Positions 27,066-35,590 of a DNA stretch of 64,000 bases are shown one piece after another; positions within the stretch are counted from its first letter, which is position 1, and each line of letters starts with the position of its first letter. The notes beneath the pieces are model-generated. The model searched no databases. It was given only the letters and a program-made list of their open reading frames with translations, and was not told the origin of the DNA. The stretch is taken from contig NZ_JBCHVB010000009.1 of assembly GCF_039023475.1 (NCBI RefSeq), positions 1-64,000 on the forward strand, written 5' to 3'. Position numbers and translations under genes: made by a program. This stretch comes from Erwinia sp039023475. GTDB lineage: Bacteria > Pseudomonadota > Gammaproteobacteria > Enterobacterales > Enterobacteriaceae.

Positions 27066-27760
27066 TTTTTCCGCACCGAAGCTTGCATGGTTGCCCACCA
27101 GTCAGGATCGGCGACCACTTCGCCGCGGTCGTTAATTTCCGGGTAGGGCAGGCCTTTATGTTTCGCCACTCTCGCCAGTACCGGATAGCCCCCTTCGAAA
27201 AGCAGGCGTTGCTGTTCGCTGTAGGGAAGCGAACTGCTTTTATGCTGATACATACCGGCGTTCTGACGCTGACGCTGGGCTTCATAGAGGATCAGCGCAG
27301 AGGCGACAGAAACGTTCAGTGACTGCACCATGCCCACCATCGGGATAATGATGTCCCGATCGGCCAGCGCAAGGGCTTCCTGGGTGATGCCGGTTTTTTC
27401 CTGACCCATCAAAATACAGGTCGGACGGGTGTAGTCAATTTCGCGGAAATCGACAGCGGTATCGGAAAGGTGGGTAGCCAGGATTTGCATATCCTGGCTT
27501 TTAAGATGGCTGACCGCATCGACGATGGTGCGGTGCGTTTTCACCTGTACCCAGCTGTTGCTGCCGGCGGCGGAAGAAACCATGGTACGCATCCGGCTGC
27601 CGGGCCAGACGGCATGAACCTCATGGACGCCAACGGCATCCGCCGTGCGGATCACGGCGGAGACGTTGTGCGGCTTATGGACCTGCTCCATGCAGACGGT
27701 CAGATCGTGCTGACGGGCGGCCAACATTTCACAGATGCGGGCATAGCGTTGGGCATTCAT
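27062..27760 (-). CDS. trmH: tRNA (guanosine(18)-2'-O)-methyltransferase TrmH (SpoU)
   Basis: TrmH methylates the ribose of G18 in the D-loop of tRNAs. The 232-residue protein carries the three SPOUT motifs: motif 1 NVSAVIRTADAVG, motif 2 LMGQEKTGI and motif 3 SLNVSVASALILYE. It begins four bases after spoT ends and overlaps recG, so the genes are translationally coupled. E. coli TrmH has 229 residues. Confidence 0.97.
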   Translation of the reverse strand: MNAQRYARICEMLAARQHDLTVCMEQVHKPHNVSAVIRTADAVGVHEVHAVWPGSRMRTMVSSAAGSNSWVQVKTHRTIVDAVSHLKSQDMQILATHLSDTAVDFREIDYTRPTCILMGQEKTGITQEALALADRDIIIPMVGMVQSLNVSVASALILYEAQRQRQNAGMYQHKSSSLPYSEQQRLLFEGGYPVLARVAKHKGLPYPEINDRGEVVADPDWWATMQASVRKK

Positions 27761-27763
27761 ACG

Positions 27764-29887
27764 TCAGTTTCGGTTACGGTGAACTTTAATCACATCCGGC
27801 ATTACGCGGATTTTACGCATAATATTGGCCAGATGAACACGGTCACGGGCCGTCAGACGGATAAAGGCACTGTAAACACGCCCATCTTTTTCTTCCGTAT
27901 TCAGGCTCTGGATATTGGATTTGGCGGTGTTAATCGCCGCCGTCAGGTTAGCCAGTGCCCCCTGATGGTTGAACATATCCACCTTAATTTCCGCCACGAA
28001 CTCCTGCTCGGAGGTCACTTTATCCCATTCGACGGCCATAAATTTCTCAGGCTCTTTCTGGTAGCCGCGGATATTACGACAGGATTCATGGTGTACCACC
28101 AGTCCCTTGCCGGGGCTGACGTGCGCCACAATGGGATCGCCCGGAATCGGACGGCAGCACTTGGCGAACGTGATCAGCACGCCGTCTGCTCCTTTGATCG
28201 GCAGCTTGCTGCGCGACGCGGAAGGCGACGAGATGGCGGCAGGCGTTGACTGTTCGCTCTGCTGAAGGTTTTTCGCGACCACCACGCTCATGGCGTTGCC
28301 AAGGCCGATTTCCGCCAGCAGATCGTCCAGCGTGGCCAGCTTCATCCGCTCCAGCTCACGCTGAAGGTTTTCCGGCGGAATTTCGGCCAGTTTGCGGCTG
28401 CCGCCCAGCGTGTGGTTAAGCAGGCGACGACCAAGGCTGACGGAGTCATCCCGCTTCAGGTTCTTCAGCAGCTGACGAATTTTCGCCCGCGCCTTGGAAC
28501 TGACGACAAAGTTGAGCCATGCCGCATTCGGACGCGCGCCCGGTGCCGTAATGATCTCAACCGTCTGTCCGCTGGTTAGCGGCTGCGACAGCGGATAGGG
28601 CTGGCGATCGACGCGTGCGCCGACGCAGGCATGGCCGATGTCGGTATGTACCGCATAGGCAAAATCGACCGGCGTGGCGCCCGCAGGCAGCTCAACGATA
28701 CGGCCTTCCGGGGTGAAAACGTAAATTTCGTCCGGGAAGAGATCGGACTTCACGCTTTCAATGAATTCAAAGGAGCTTCCGGCGCTCTGCTGCAGCTCAA
28801 GCAGGCTTTGCAGCCAGCGCTGAGCGCGGATCTGCGCCGTTGTGCCGGTCTCACCCTGTTCCTTATAGGCCCAGTGCGCTGCAACCCCCATTTCCGCCAT
28901 CTGATCCATATCTTCGGTACGGATCTGGACTTCGACCGGCACGCCGTGCGGGCCTATCATCGAAGTATGCAGGGACTGATAGCCGTTCGCCTTGGGGATG
29001 GCGATATAATCTTTTACCCGGCCAGGACGAGGCTTATAGAGGCTGTGCATCTGACCCAGCACGCGGTAGCAGGTATCAACATCACGCACAATGACCCGGA
29101 AAGCATAGATATCCATGATCGAATGGAAGCGCTGCTCTTTCAGGTGCATCTTGCAGTAGATGGAGTAGAGGTGCTTTTCCCTGCCGCTGACGCGACAGGC
29201 GATATCGGCTTCCTGCAAACGCCCGTCAATTTCAGAAAGGATCTTCTGAATCATCTCTTTACGGTTGCCGCGGGCGGCTTTCACCACTTCTTTAATGACA
29301 CGGTAACGGTTAGGGTAGAGCGCCTCGAAACCGAGCTCTTCCAGTTCAGTTTTAAGGTGGTGAATACCCAGACGATGCGCCAGAGGACTGTAGATCTCCA
29401 GCGTTTCCAGCGCGATGCGGCGACGTTTATCCGGACGAAGCGAACCGAGCGTGCGCATGTTGTGCGTCCTGTCGGCCAGCTTAATCAGGATCACGCGAAT
29501 ATCCTGCACCATCGCCATGATCATTTTGCGGAAGTTTTCCGCCTGGGCTTCTTTTTTATCGCGGAATTTCAGCTTATCAAGCTTGGAGACACCCTCCACC
29601 AGTTCAGCAACGCTTTTACCAAACAGCTGCTCCATATCCTGATAGGTGGCGGGGGTGTCTTCGATAACGTCATGCAGAAGCGCGGCCATGAGAGTTTCAT
29701 AGTCGAGCTTCATTTCAGCCAGGATACAGGTGACGGCGACCGGATGGGTGATATAAGGCTCACCGCTGGAGCGCGTCTGTCCCTCGTGGGCATCACGTGC
29801 AACGAGATACGCTTGCTTGAGGCGCTTAATCTGGTCCTCAGGCAAGTATTTTTCAATCAGCTGATTGAGACTTTCGAACAGATACAA
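27764..29887 (-). CDS. spoT: Bifunctional (p)ppGpp synthetase/hydrolase SpoT
   Basis: The stringent-response enzyme that mainly hydrolyses (p)ppGpp and makes it under some starvations. The 707 residues (702 in E. coli) contain the HD hydrolase domain (LHDVIEDT with His72-Asp73; KLADRTHNMRT), the synthetase domain (KDYIAIPKANGYQSLHT), TGS (VYVFTPEG-like region) and a C-terminal ACT domain (NHQGALANLTAAI). The start is a TTG at 29887, as in E. coli. It lies between rpoZ and trmH. Confidence 0.98.
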   Translation of the reverse strand: MYLFESLNQLIEKYLPEDQIKRLKQAYLVARDAHEGQTRSSGEPYITHPVAVTCILAEMKLDYETLMAALLHDVIEDTPATYQDMEQLFGKSVAELVEGVSKLDKLKFRDKKEAQAENFRKMIMAMVQDIRVILIKLADRTHNMRTLGSLRPDKRRRIALETLEIYSPLAHRLGIHHLKTELEELGFEALYPNRYRVIKEVVKAARGNRKEMIQKILSEIDGRLQEADIACRVSGREKHLYSIYCKMHLKEQRFHSIMDIYAFRVIVRDVDTCYRVLGQMHSLYKPRPGRVKDYIAIPKANGYQSLHTSMIGPHGVPVEVQIRTEDMDQMAEMGVAAHWAYKEQGETGTTAQIRAQRWLQSLLELQQSAGSSFEFIESVKSDLFPDEIYVFTPEGRIVELPAGATPVDFAYAVHTDIGHACVGARVDRQPYPLSQPLTSGQTVEIITAPGARPNAAWLNFVVSSKARAKIRQLLKNLKRDDSVSLGRRLLNHTLGGSRKLAEIPPENLQRELERMKLATLDDLLAEIGLGNAMSVVVAKNLQQSEQSTPAAISSPSASRSKLPIKGADGVLITFAKCCRPIPGDPIVAHVSPGKGLVVHHESCRNIRGYQKEPEKFMAVEWDKVTSEQEFVAEIKVDMFNHQGALANLTAAINTAKSNIQSLNTEEKDGRVYSAFIRLTARDRVHLANIMRKIRVMPDVIKVHRNRN

Positions 29888-29909
29888 GGGCGAGCCTACC
29901 GGCGGGTGA

Positions 29910-30185
29910 TTAACGACGACCTTCAGCGATAGCGGTCACGGCCTGGAGTTCAGCGGCTTCCTGCTCCTGCTGTTCCTGGCGATCGCGCACGTCCAGAATT
30001 TTATTAGTGATCAAACCTTCTTCGATCTCGCGCAGGGCGATAACGGTAGATTTATCGTTTTCTTCCGGAACCAGCGGATCTTTACCGCCTACCTGCATCT
30101 GACGCGCACGACGTGCTGCGACCAGAACGAGGTCAAAACGGTTACCAATTTTTTCTACTGCGTCCTGTACGGTTACGCGTGCCAT
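29910..30185 (-). CDS. rpoZ: RNA polymerase omega subunit
   Basis: Omega (91 residues) assists folding of beta' and forms part of the ppGpp binding site 1. The family signature MARVTVQDAVEKIGNRFD opens the protein, followed by LVLVAARRARQM; the C-terminal tail (EQQEQEAAEL) is typical for enterobacteria. It is 53 bases after gmk and 22 bases before spoT in the same operon. Confidence 0.98.
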   Translation of the reverse strand: MARVTVQDAVEKIGNRFDLVLVAARRARQMQVGGKDPLVPEENDKSTVIALREIEEGLITNKILDVRDRQEQQEQEAAELQAVTAIAEGRR

Positions 30186-30238
30186 AATTGTGATACTCCA
30201 CGGGAGAAGAAATGACTGGGCATCATACTGAGTTGTCC

Positions 30239-30862
30239 TCAGTCTGCCAATAGTTTGCTGATTAATGCATCGTGCCGGGCTTTTTGACGACCCATGCGCA
30301 GCCGCTCAGCGCGAATGATGGTTTTCAGATCGGACAGCGCCAGATCGAAATCATCATTCACAATAAGGTAATCGTACTCGGCATAGTGGCTCATTTCCGC
30401 AACGGCCTGCGCCATGCGGCGGGCGATAACCTCTTCGCTATCCTGCCCACGACCTCTGAGACGACGATCGAGCTCTTCCCTTGACGGCGGCAGCACAAAA
30501 ATGGTGCGCGCCTGCGGCATTTTATCCCGGATCTGCTGGGCGCCCTGCCAGTCAATATCCAGAAAAACATCAACGCCGGTAGAAAGCACCTGCTCAATTG
30601 CCTTGCGGGAAGTGCCGTAATAGTTGCCAAATACTTCCGCATGTTCCAGGAAAGCCTCTTCCTTAATCATGCCGCGGAATTCGTCATGCTTGACGAAGAA
30701 GTAGTGTTCGCCGTGCTGCTCGCCGGGACGCATATCCCTTGTGGTATGGGAAACCGAAACCTGCGTATCGTACAGCGGCTGCGTTTTCAGCAGCGCCGTA
30801 ATCAGGCTGGATTTACCCGCGCCGCTGGGAGCAGAAACAATAAAAAGTGTGCCTTGAGCCAT
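30239..30862 (-). CDS. gmk: Guanylate kinase
   Basis: Phosphorylates GMP to GDP, an essential step of nucleotide metabolism. The ATG at 30862 gives 207 residues, the E. coli length; the upstream frame lacks homology. The P-loop SAPSGAGKSSL lies at about residues 9-19, then the GMP-binding HTTRDMRPGE and EHAEVFGNYYGTS segments. It is the first gene of the gmk-rpoZ-spoT-trmH-recG operon and divergent from ligB. Confidence 0.98.
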   Translation of the reverse strand: MAQGTLFIVSAPSGAGKSSLITALLKTQPLYDTQVSVSHTTRDMRPGEQHGEHYFFVKHDEFRGMIKEEAFLEHAEVFGNYYGTSRKAIEQVLSTGVDVFLDIDWQGAQQIRDKMPQARTIFVLPPSREELDRRLRGRGQDSEEVIARRMAQAVAEMSHYAEYDYLIVNDDFDLALSDLKTIIRAERLRMGRQKARHDALISKLLAD

Positions 30863-31115
30863 GATAATTCTTGATATGCCAATAAAGCGGAGTCTGATTC
30901 TTGCACAGTATACACGGGTAAGGCTCATCATGCAGCGTTTCAGGCATATGGCGACACGATTTCTCATTAACTGGCATGCTTCTTCCGCTATTTATGTCCT
31001 GTTGCAGCGCTGTCAGCTTCTTTTCTCGCGCCGCTTTCCATTTTTCAACTTTAGGGCTCGCCGGACGCGCTTCCTTTCTTTTTAATGTCCTGAGGAGACA
31101 GAGGGAGGGACAGGG

Positions 31116-32807
31116 ATGCGTTACATAGCACTACTTCTGGCATGTTTTTGCCTGAGCGTCCGGGCGCAGTGTCCCGTCTGGACACCAGCCAGGGCCAGTC
31201 AGGAACTGACCGCGCTTGAGCAGAAGCTAAAAGGCTGGGACGACGCCTACTACAGGAAAGGCGTGAGCGTCGTGACTGACGAACGCTACGATGCTCTCGA
31301 AAAAATATTCCATACCTGGCAGCGCTGCTTCCGGCCAGAGATGCCGCTTCGTCAGCCCGTACTGCCTGAAGGCGGAAAGCGTCTTCACCCCGTGGCGCAC
31401 GCGGGCGTCCGCAAGCTTGCGGATAAAGAGGCCGTCACGCGCTGGATGGAAAATAAGCGCGATCTCTGGGTTCAGCCGAAGGTGGACGGCGTGGCGGTGA
31501 CGCTCCATTACCGGCAGGGAAAGCTTATCAGCCTGATTAGTCGGGGCAACGGTCTTCGCGGTGAAGACTGGACGGCGAAAGCGCATCTGATCCCCGCCAT
31601 CCCTCAGTCTATTCCGCTTAAAAATCCCTCGCTTGTGCTGCAAGGGGAACTCTTTCTGAAGATGAACGATCACCAGCAGGCCATTCAGGGAGGTGGCAAC
31701 GCCCGGTCAGTTGTTGCAGGCGCAATGCGGCGAAATGACAACCGGACAATACTCAGCCAGACAGGCATATTTATCTGGGCGTGGCCAGACGGTCCGCTAT
31801 CGCTGCATGAAAGAAACCTACAGCTCCGGGCGGCGGGGTTTACGCTTGCGGCTGACTGGAGTAAACCCGTCGCGAATGCCGGTGAGGTTGAAGGCTGGCG
31901 CGAGCGCTGGTTCCGCCAGAAACTGCCCTTCGCTACGGACGGTGTGGTCATTCACAGCGCGCCCGTTAAGGGAGAACACTGGATGCCGGGCAACGGAGAC
32001 TGGGCCGTGGCCTGGAAATACCCGCCGGCGAAGGCGATCGGCAACGTGCGTTCCGTCTCGTTCAGCACGGGACGTACGGGAAAAATCAGCGCGGTACTTA
32101 ATCTGGATCCGGTACAGCTGGATGATAAAAAAGTCAGTCGTGTCAGCGTGGGCTCGTTACGACGCTGGCAGCAGATGGATATCCTGCCCGGCGATCGCGT
32201 TACGCTGAGTCTGGCAGGCCAGGGCATACCGCGCCTGGATGAGGTTATCTGGCGAGTGGTCGAACGTCCCCCGGTGTCGGTACCGGACGCGACAGCATAC
32301 AATGCACAGACCTGTTTTTATTTTACGCCAGGCTGTCGCGAACAGTTGCTGGCCCGGCTCGTCTGGCTGAGCAGCCCGGAGGGGGTAAACATGCCGGGCG
32401 TCAGCCGCGCCACCTGGCAGCGCCTGATGCAGGCGGGTCTGCTTGAACACCTCTTCTCATGGTTAACACTTTCCCCGTCAGACCTGGAAAAAGCACCGGG
32501 TATCAATGCGCGTCGGGCCGGGCAGCTTTATCACCAGTTTTCCCTCAGCCCGCAGCAATCTTTCAAACGTTGGGTGAAGGCGCTGGGTGTTCCAATCCCC
32601 GAAGAAGCACTGAATGCGCTCAGCGATGAGGGGTGGCAGACGCTGCTTGCCAGAACAGAGGCCGCCTGGCAGCAGTTACCGGGAGTCGGACCACGACTGG
32701 CGCAGAAAATCACCGCGTTTCTGGCGAGTGAGCAGGTCAGGAAACTGATCGACTGGTTAGCGGCGGCGCAGGTTCCCCGGCTCAGTGATCGTCATGCGGG
32801 TAATTAA
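31116..32807 (+). CDS. ligB: NAD-dependent DNA ligase LigB
   Basis: The second, non-essential NAD-dependent ligase of enterobacteria. The 563-residue product has the adenylation motif PKVDG with the nucleotidyl-accepting Lys122, motif III-like and OB-fold regions, and C-terminal helix-hairpin-helix repeats (QLPGVGPRLAQKI). The BRCT domain of LigA is absent, as usual for LigB. The first 18 residues (RYIALLLACFCLSVRAQ) look like a secretion signal, a feature shared by E. coli LigB and unexplained for a ligase. Its 3' end overlaps the convergent yicG by 26 bases. Confidence 0.95.
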   Translation: MRYIALLLACFCLSVRAQCPVWTPARASQELTALEQKLKGWDDAYYRKGVSVVTDERYDALEKIFHTWQRCFRPEMPLRQPVLPEGGKRLHPVAHAGVRKLADKEAVTRWMENKRDLWVQPKVDGVAVTLHYRQGKLISLISRGNGLRGEDWTAKAHLIPAIPQSIPLKNPSLVLQGELFLKMNDHQQAIQGGGNARSVVAGAMRRNDNRTILSQTGIFIWAWPDGPLSLHERNLQLRAAGFTLAADWSKPVANAGEVEGWRERWFRQKLPFATDGVVIHSAPVKGEHWMPGNGDWAVAWKYPPAKAIGNVRSVSFSTGRTGKISAVLNLDPVQLDDKKVSRVSVGSLRRWQQMDILPGDRVTLSLAGQGIPRLDEVIWRVVERPPVSVPDATAYNAQTCFYFTPGCREQLLARLVWLSSPEGVNMPGVSRATWQRLMQAGLLEHLFSWLTLSPSDLEKAPGINARRAGQLYHQFSLSPQQSFKRWVKALGVPIPEEALNALSDEGWQTLLARTEAAWQQLPGVGPRLAQKITAFLASEQVRKLIDWLAAAQVPRLSDRHAGN

Positions 32808-33399
32808 AAACGGGCAGGCCCAGCTTAAACCGCAGCGCCAGAAGGCGGGCGATAAAGCCGCATAACAATGTCGTAATGATGATGGTTTCATGCGAGAGCG
32901 GCGTTTTCAGCAGCAGGATATAAATCCAGCCTGAAGCGAAGGCGATACCTGCATAAATCTCTTTCTGAAAAACCAGCGGAATGCGGTTGCAGAACATATC
33001 ACGAAGCACGCCGCCGAAAACGCCGGTAATGACGGCGCAGATTGCGGCAATGATGGAGGCGTGGCCCATATCCAGGGCGACTCTGGCACCAATAATGGAG
33101 AAGACGACCAGCCCCAGGGCATCCAGAACCAGAAAGGCTTTACGCAGATGCGTCATCAGCGGGGCGAGCTGGGTAGTGATAACGGCGGCAGCGGCCACAA
33201 TCATGATATAGACAGGGTGCTGTACCCAGCTAAGCGGATAGTGGCCCAGCACCATATCCCGGACCGAACCGCCGCCGATAGCGGTGACAGAGGCAATAAT
33301 AATGACGCCGAACATATCCATCTTGCGGCGACCTGCGGCCAGCGCGCCGGTCATCGCTTCCGCCGTGATGCCAATGATATAGAGAACGGTGAGTAACAT
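32782..33399 (-). CDS. yicG: YicG, TRIC/UPF0126 membrane protein
   Basis: A 205-residue inner-membrane protein of the UPF0126 family, related to trimeric intracellular cation channels. About six to seven hydrophobic segments are visible, and the duplicated signature is present: GGGSVRDM (in ASVTAIGGGSVRDM) in the first half and GVFGGVLRDM in the second. Glycine is a proposed substrate for relatives; this is not shown for YicG. The ATG at 33399 has an AGGAG site seven bases upstream and matches E. coli. The 3' end overlaps ligB by 26 bases. Confidence 0.94.
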   Translation of the reverse strand: MLLTVLYIIGITAEAMTGALAAGRRKMDMFGVIIIASVTAIGGGSVRDMVLGHYPLSWVQHPVYIMIVAAAAVITTQLAPLMTHLRKAFLVLDALGLVVFSIIGARVALDMGHASIIAAICAVITGVFGGVLRDMFCNRIPLVFQKEIYAGIAFASGWIYILLLKTPLSHETIIITTLLCGFIARLLALRFKLGLPVFNYPHDDH

Positions 33400-33557
33400 A
33401 GCCAGCTCCTGAATAACCGGCGCCAAGCCTGAAGCATCTGCCTGACATTGGCGACTGAAATTTTTTTAAAGAGGCGTTTTGAAGTTAGTTTTTCTAATCC
33501 ATAAAAATGATAGTGAAATAGATTAATTTTATAAATATTTGTAATTTATTAATATAA

Positions 33558-33572
33558 TTCACAGAAAGTGAA
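33558..33572. promoter_or_regulatory. Dyad in AT-rich region before an unknown gene
   Basis: TTCAC-N5-GTGAA lies in the 280-base gap between yicG and the gene at 33680. The surrounding 33470-33560 is very AT-rich (AATTTTATAAATATTTGTAA and similar), as in promoters of acquired DNA. Possibly an operator for the neighbouring putative DNA-binding protein; nothing else is recognised in 33400-33679. Confidence 0.3.
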
Positions 33573-33679
33573 CGGAAGGATTAGATAAGGCAAGGCTATG
33601 GCTTCAAAATTCATCATGTATAAATGGGGTTGTCACCGTAAGCCATCCCAGGGATGTAGTACAACAAGGAGAAGCGATA

Positions 33680-34081
33680 ATGTCAGCTGCGGAATTGTTC
33701 AGGCTTCTGGCCAGTGGCGTTCATCCTGAAACGGGTGAGCCACTGCCACCCGGCTCGCTGGTTCACCGGCCTGAGGCAATAAGGCTGCTTTTTTTACTGG
33801 CTGATGAATTCAGCGGCATGCATTTCAGGCAGATTAAACGCAGGCAAAAGGTGAAGCTGACGCCCGAAGAGCGGCGGCAGAAGAACCGGCAAACCGGCAG
33901 GCCCGAAAATGCCTTTCTGCCCTGGCAGGAAGAGGAGAAACAGCAGCTCGCCGCGCAGGTTACCGGAGACTACAGCATTCCAGAGCTGGGAAAACGCTTC
34001 GGGCGCTCACCCCGCTCAATTGCCCTACAGCTTGTCAAAATGAAGCTGATAACGGCAGAGGCGGCGGCGGCTTATGAATAA
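33680..34081 (+). CDS. Unrecognised protein with a C-terminal helix-turn-helix-like region
   Basis: A 133-residue protein with a good AAGGAG site. I do not recognise it by name. The N-terminal part holds the phrase GVHPETGEPLPPGS followed by HRPEAIRLLFLLADEF, the middle is strongly basic (RQIKRRQKVKLTPEERRQKN), and the C-terminal part (IPELGKRFGRSPRSIALQLVKM) resembles the helix-turn-helix of small DNA-binding proteins, with SIP-ELGKRFGRS as turn and recognition helix. No membrane segment. A DNA-associated role is an inference. It sits at the left edge of the accessory region and is absent from this place in E. coli. Confidence 0.75.
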   Translation: MSAAELFRLLASGVHPETGEPLPPGSLVHRPEAIRLLFLLADEFSGMHFRQIKRRQKVKLTPEERRQKNRQTGRPENAFLPWQEEEKQQLAAQVTGDYSIPELGKRFGRSPRSIALQLVKMKLITAEAAAAYE

Positions 34082-34142
34082 TGTCTGCCGCCAGCCTCTG
34101 CTCGTGAAGCTGGCCACGACTGGCGGGCAACGCCATTCTGGC

Positions 34143-34165
34143 GGCGGGCTGGCGCTCAGCCCGCC
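34143..34165. repeat. Perfect GC-rich hairpin between convergent genes
   Basis: GGCGGGCT (34143-34150) and AGCCCGCC (34158-34165) form an 8-base stem with a seven-base loop. It is between two convergent genes and could end or protect both mRNAs, though no T-run follows. Confidence 0.5.
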
Positions 34166-34193
34166 CCGGAAGAGAGGCACCCGAAAAGAGGGA

Positions 34194-34532
34194 TCAGTTT
34201 TTCTTCACAAACTCCGATTTAAGCTTCATCGGGCCAAAGCCATCAATTTTACAGTCAATGTTATGATCGCCTTCGACCAGGCGGATGCTTTTCACTCTTG
34301 TGCCAATTTTCAGCGGCGTGGAGCTGCCTTTCACCTTCAGATCTTTAATGACCGTCACGCTATCGCCATCGGCCAGCAGGTTGCCGTTAGCATCCTTCAC
34401 CACCAGCGTGTCGTCCGCAGCCGCTTCGGAACCTTCAGACCAGACGTGCCCGCACTCCGGGCAGTTAAAGAGTGCGCCATCCTGCCAGGTAAATGCGGAG
34501 TGGCATTCAGGGCAGGGAGGAAGAGTTTGCAT
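34194..34532 (-). CDS. yjdM: YjdM (PhnA-family) zinc-ribbon protein
   Basis: A 112-residue protein nearly identical over its C-terminal 60 residues to E. coli YjdM (formerly PhnA), starting with VVKDANGNLLADGDSV. The N-terminus has two CPEC motifs (residues 7-10 and 24-27) forming a zinc ribbon; the C-terminal part is an SH3-like barrel. Function is unknown; the old phosphonoacetate-hydrolase name is not supported in E. coli. The ATG at 34532 has a GAGG site six bases upstream. In E. coli it is near the phn genes, so the location here differs. Confidence 0.94.
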   Translation of the reverse strand: MQTLPPCPECHSAFTWQDGALFNCPECGHVWSEGSEAAADDTLVVKDANGNLLADGDSVTVIKDLKVKGSSTPLKIGTRVKSIRLVEGDHNIDCKIDGFGPMKLKSEFVKKN

Positions 34533-34600
34533 AATGAGCCTCAAAAATTATCCATAAAAAAACAGGGGGCATTTTAGCCTGGTACGGCGGGCAAACCTAC

Positions 34601-34627
34601 AATAAAAAACCCGCTGTAAGGCGGGTT
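34601..34627 (-). terminator. Orphan minus-strand terminator
   Basis: AACCCGC (34608-34614) and GCGGGTT (34621-34627) with a six-base loop, followed on the minus strand by TTTTTT-ATT. It points leftward, yet no minus-strand gene lies to its right before 36497, so it ends no visible gene. It may be a leftover of a mobile element. Confidence 0.7.
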
Positions 34628-35094
34628 AGGGGTGAAGCCTGAAGTTCTGTGAGAGCATGGATCTGAATGTGGAGTAATGACGTCTATGCCTTGTAGTCGC
34701 TGGTGTCCATCAAAGCGGGTGATAAATGCGGCTTAAACCGGGTTTAAAATGCCTGCCAACATCATAATTCAGTCATTTGCATACAGTCTGAAATCATTCC
34801 CGTGCAAAATTTGATTGCTTTTGTGCAGGAAAAATCATTCTGGCCGGGTGTTGGAAATACCCCAATCCCTTATGCGATGCGGCCTACGGGCGAAATGATG
34901 CACCAGAAAATGACTTTACCCCCACTCGTCACCAGCGGGCCGCCCGGTTTTGGCCGCGCAGGAAGGGATGTGCCAGCGCCTGTGAGCGTGACGGGAATAT
35001 GGCGACCTGTCGCATTTGTTTATTTACTGCTCACAAGCAACGGCTTAGACTTGCCCGTGAATTATCCATAAAGAATATAAGGGATTATTAAGCG
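34628..35094. other. Gene-poor segment before hcp
   Basis: No convincing gene. An 89-codon open frame at 34802-35071 starts with GTG, has no clear ribosome-binding site and no recognisable product, and is left out. The last 60 bases are AT-rich and likely include the hcp promoter (candidate TTAGAC at 35045-35050 and CATAAA at 35067-35072, spacing 16) and an AAGGGA site. Confidence 0.4.
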
Positions 35095-35580
35095 ATGGCC
35101 ATTCCAACTTATCTTTTCCTGAAAGACGATGGCGGTGCACTTATCAAAGGTTCTGCGGATGTGCAGGACCGCGAGCAGTCTATAGAGGTCACGTCATTTA
35201 GCCATAATCTGTACATTCCTACCGATGGAAACACTGGGAAACTAACGGGCACCCGTGTGCATGGGGCGCTGGTTTTTGAAAAAGAATTTGATAGATCCTC
35301 TCCGTACCTGTTTAAAGCCGTAGCGACAGGACAGACGCTTTCCAGTGCCGAATTTAAATGGTATCGGATTAATGACGCGGGGCAGGAGGTCGAGTATTAC
35401 AACATGATGCTTGAAGGTGTGAAAATCGTATCGGTAACCCCGATGATGCATGATACTAAAACCGTGACCAACGTAGGGCATCTTGAGCAGGTTCAGATGC
35501 GGTACGCTAAAATCACCTGGCGTTATCTTGACGGGAACATCCAGTTTACTGACGCATGGAACGAGCGCGTAACAGGGTAG
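35095..35580 (+). CDS. hcp: Type VI secretion tube protein Hcp (orphan copy)
   Basis: Hcp forms the hexameric rings of the T6SS inner tube and also carries small effectors in its lumen. The 161-residue product opens with the typical TYLFLKDDGGALIKGSADV (family: IPxYLxLxGIxGE-like start), continues with the conserved SFSHNLYIPTD and TGTRVHGALVFEKEFD, and ends with KITWRYLDGNIQFTDAW, which are Hcp hallmarks of the enterobacterial Hcp group. No vgrG, tssBC, tssJLM or clpV is in the window, so this is an orphan hcp. Two small genes follow directly (10-base gap, then a 7-base overlap), which suggests a cargo-bearing operon. G+C sampled by eye is about 43-50%, below the roughly 58% of neighbouring yicC. 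Confidence 0.93.
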   Translation: MAIPTYLFLKDDGGALIKGSADVQDREQSIEVTSFSHNLYIPTDGNTGKLTGTRVHGALVFEKEFDRSSPYLFKAVATGQTLSSAEFKWYRINDAGQEVEYYNMMLEGVKIVSVTPMMHDTKTVTNVGHLEQVQMRYAKITWRYLDGNIQFTDAWNERVTG

Positions 35581-35590
35581 GCGGTAGCTG

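Noticed and set aside
28631..29932. A 433-codon open frame antisense to spoT
   Set aside because: SpoT on the other strand is complete and conserved; the antisense product has no recognisable features.
34802..35071. An 89-codon plus-strand frame before hcp
   Set aside because: GTG start without a ribosome-binding site, no recognisable domain, and it lies in the likely promoter region of hcp.
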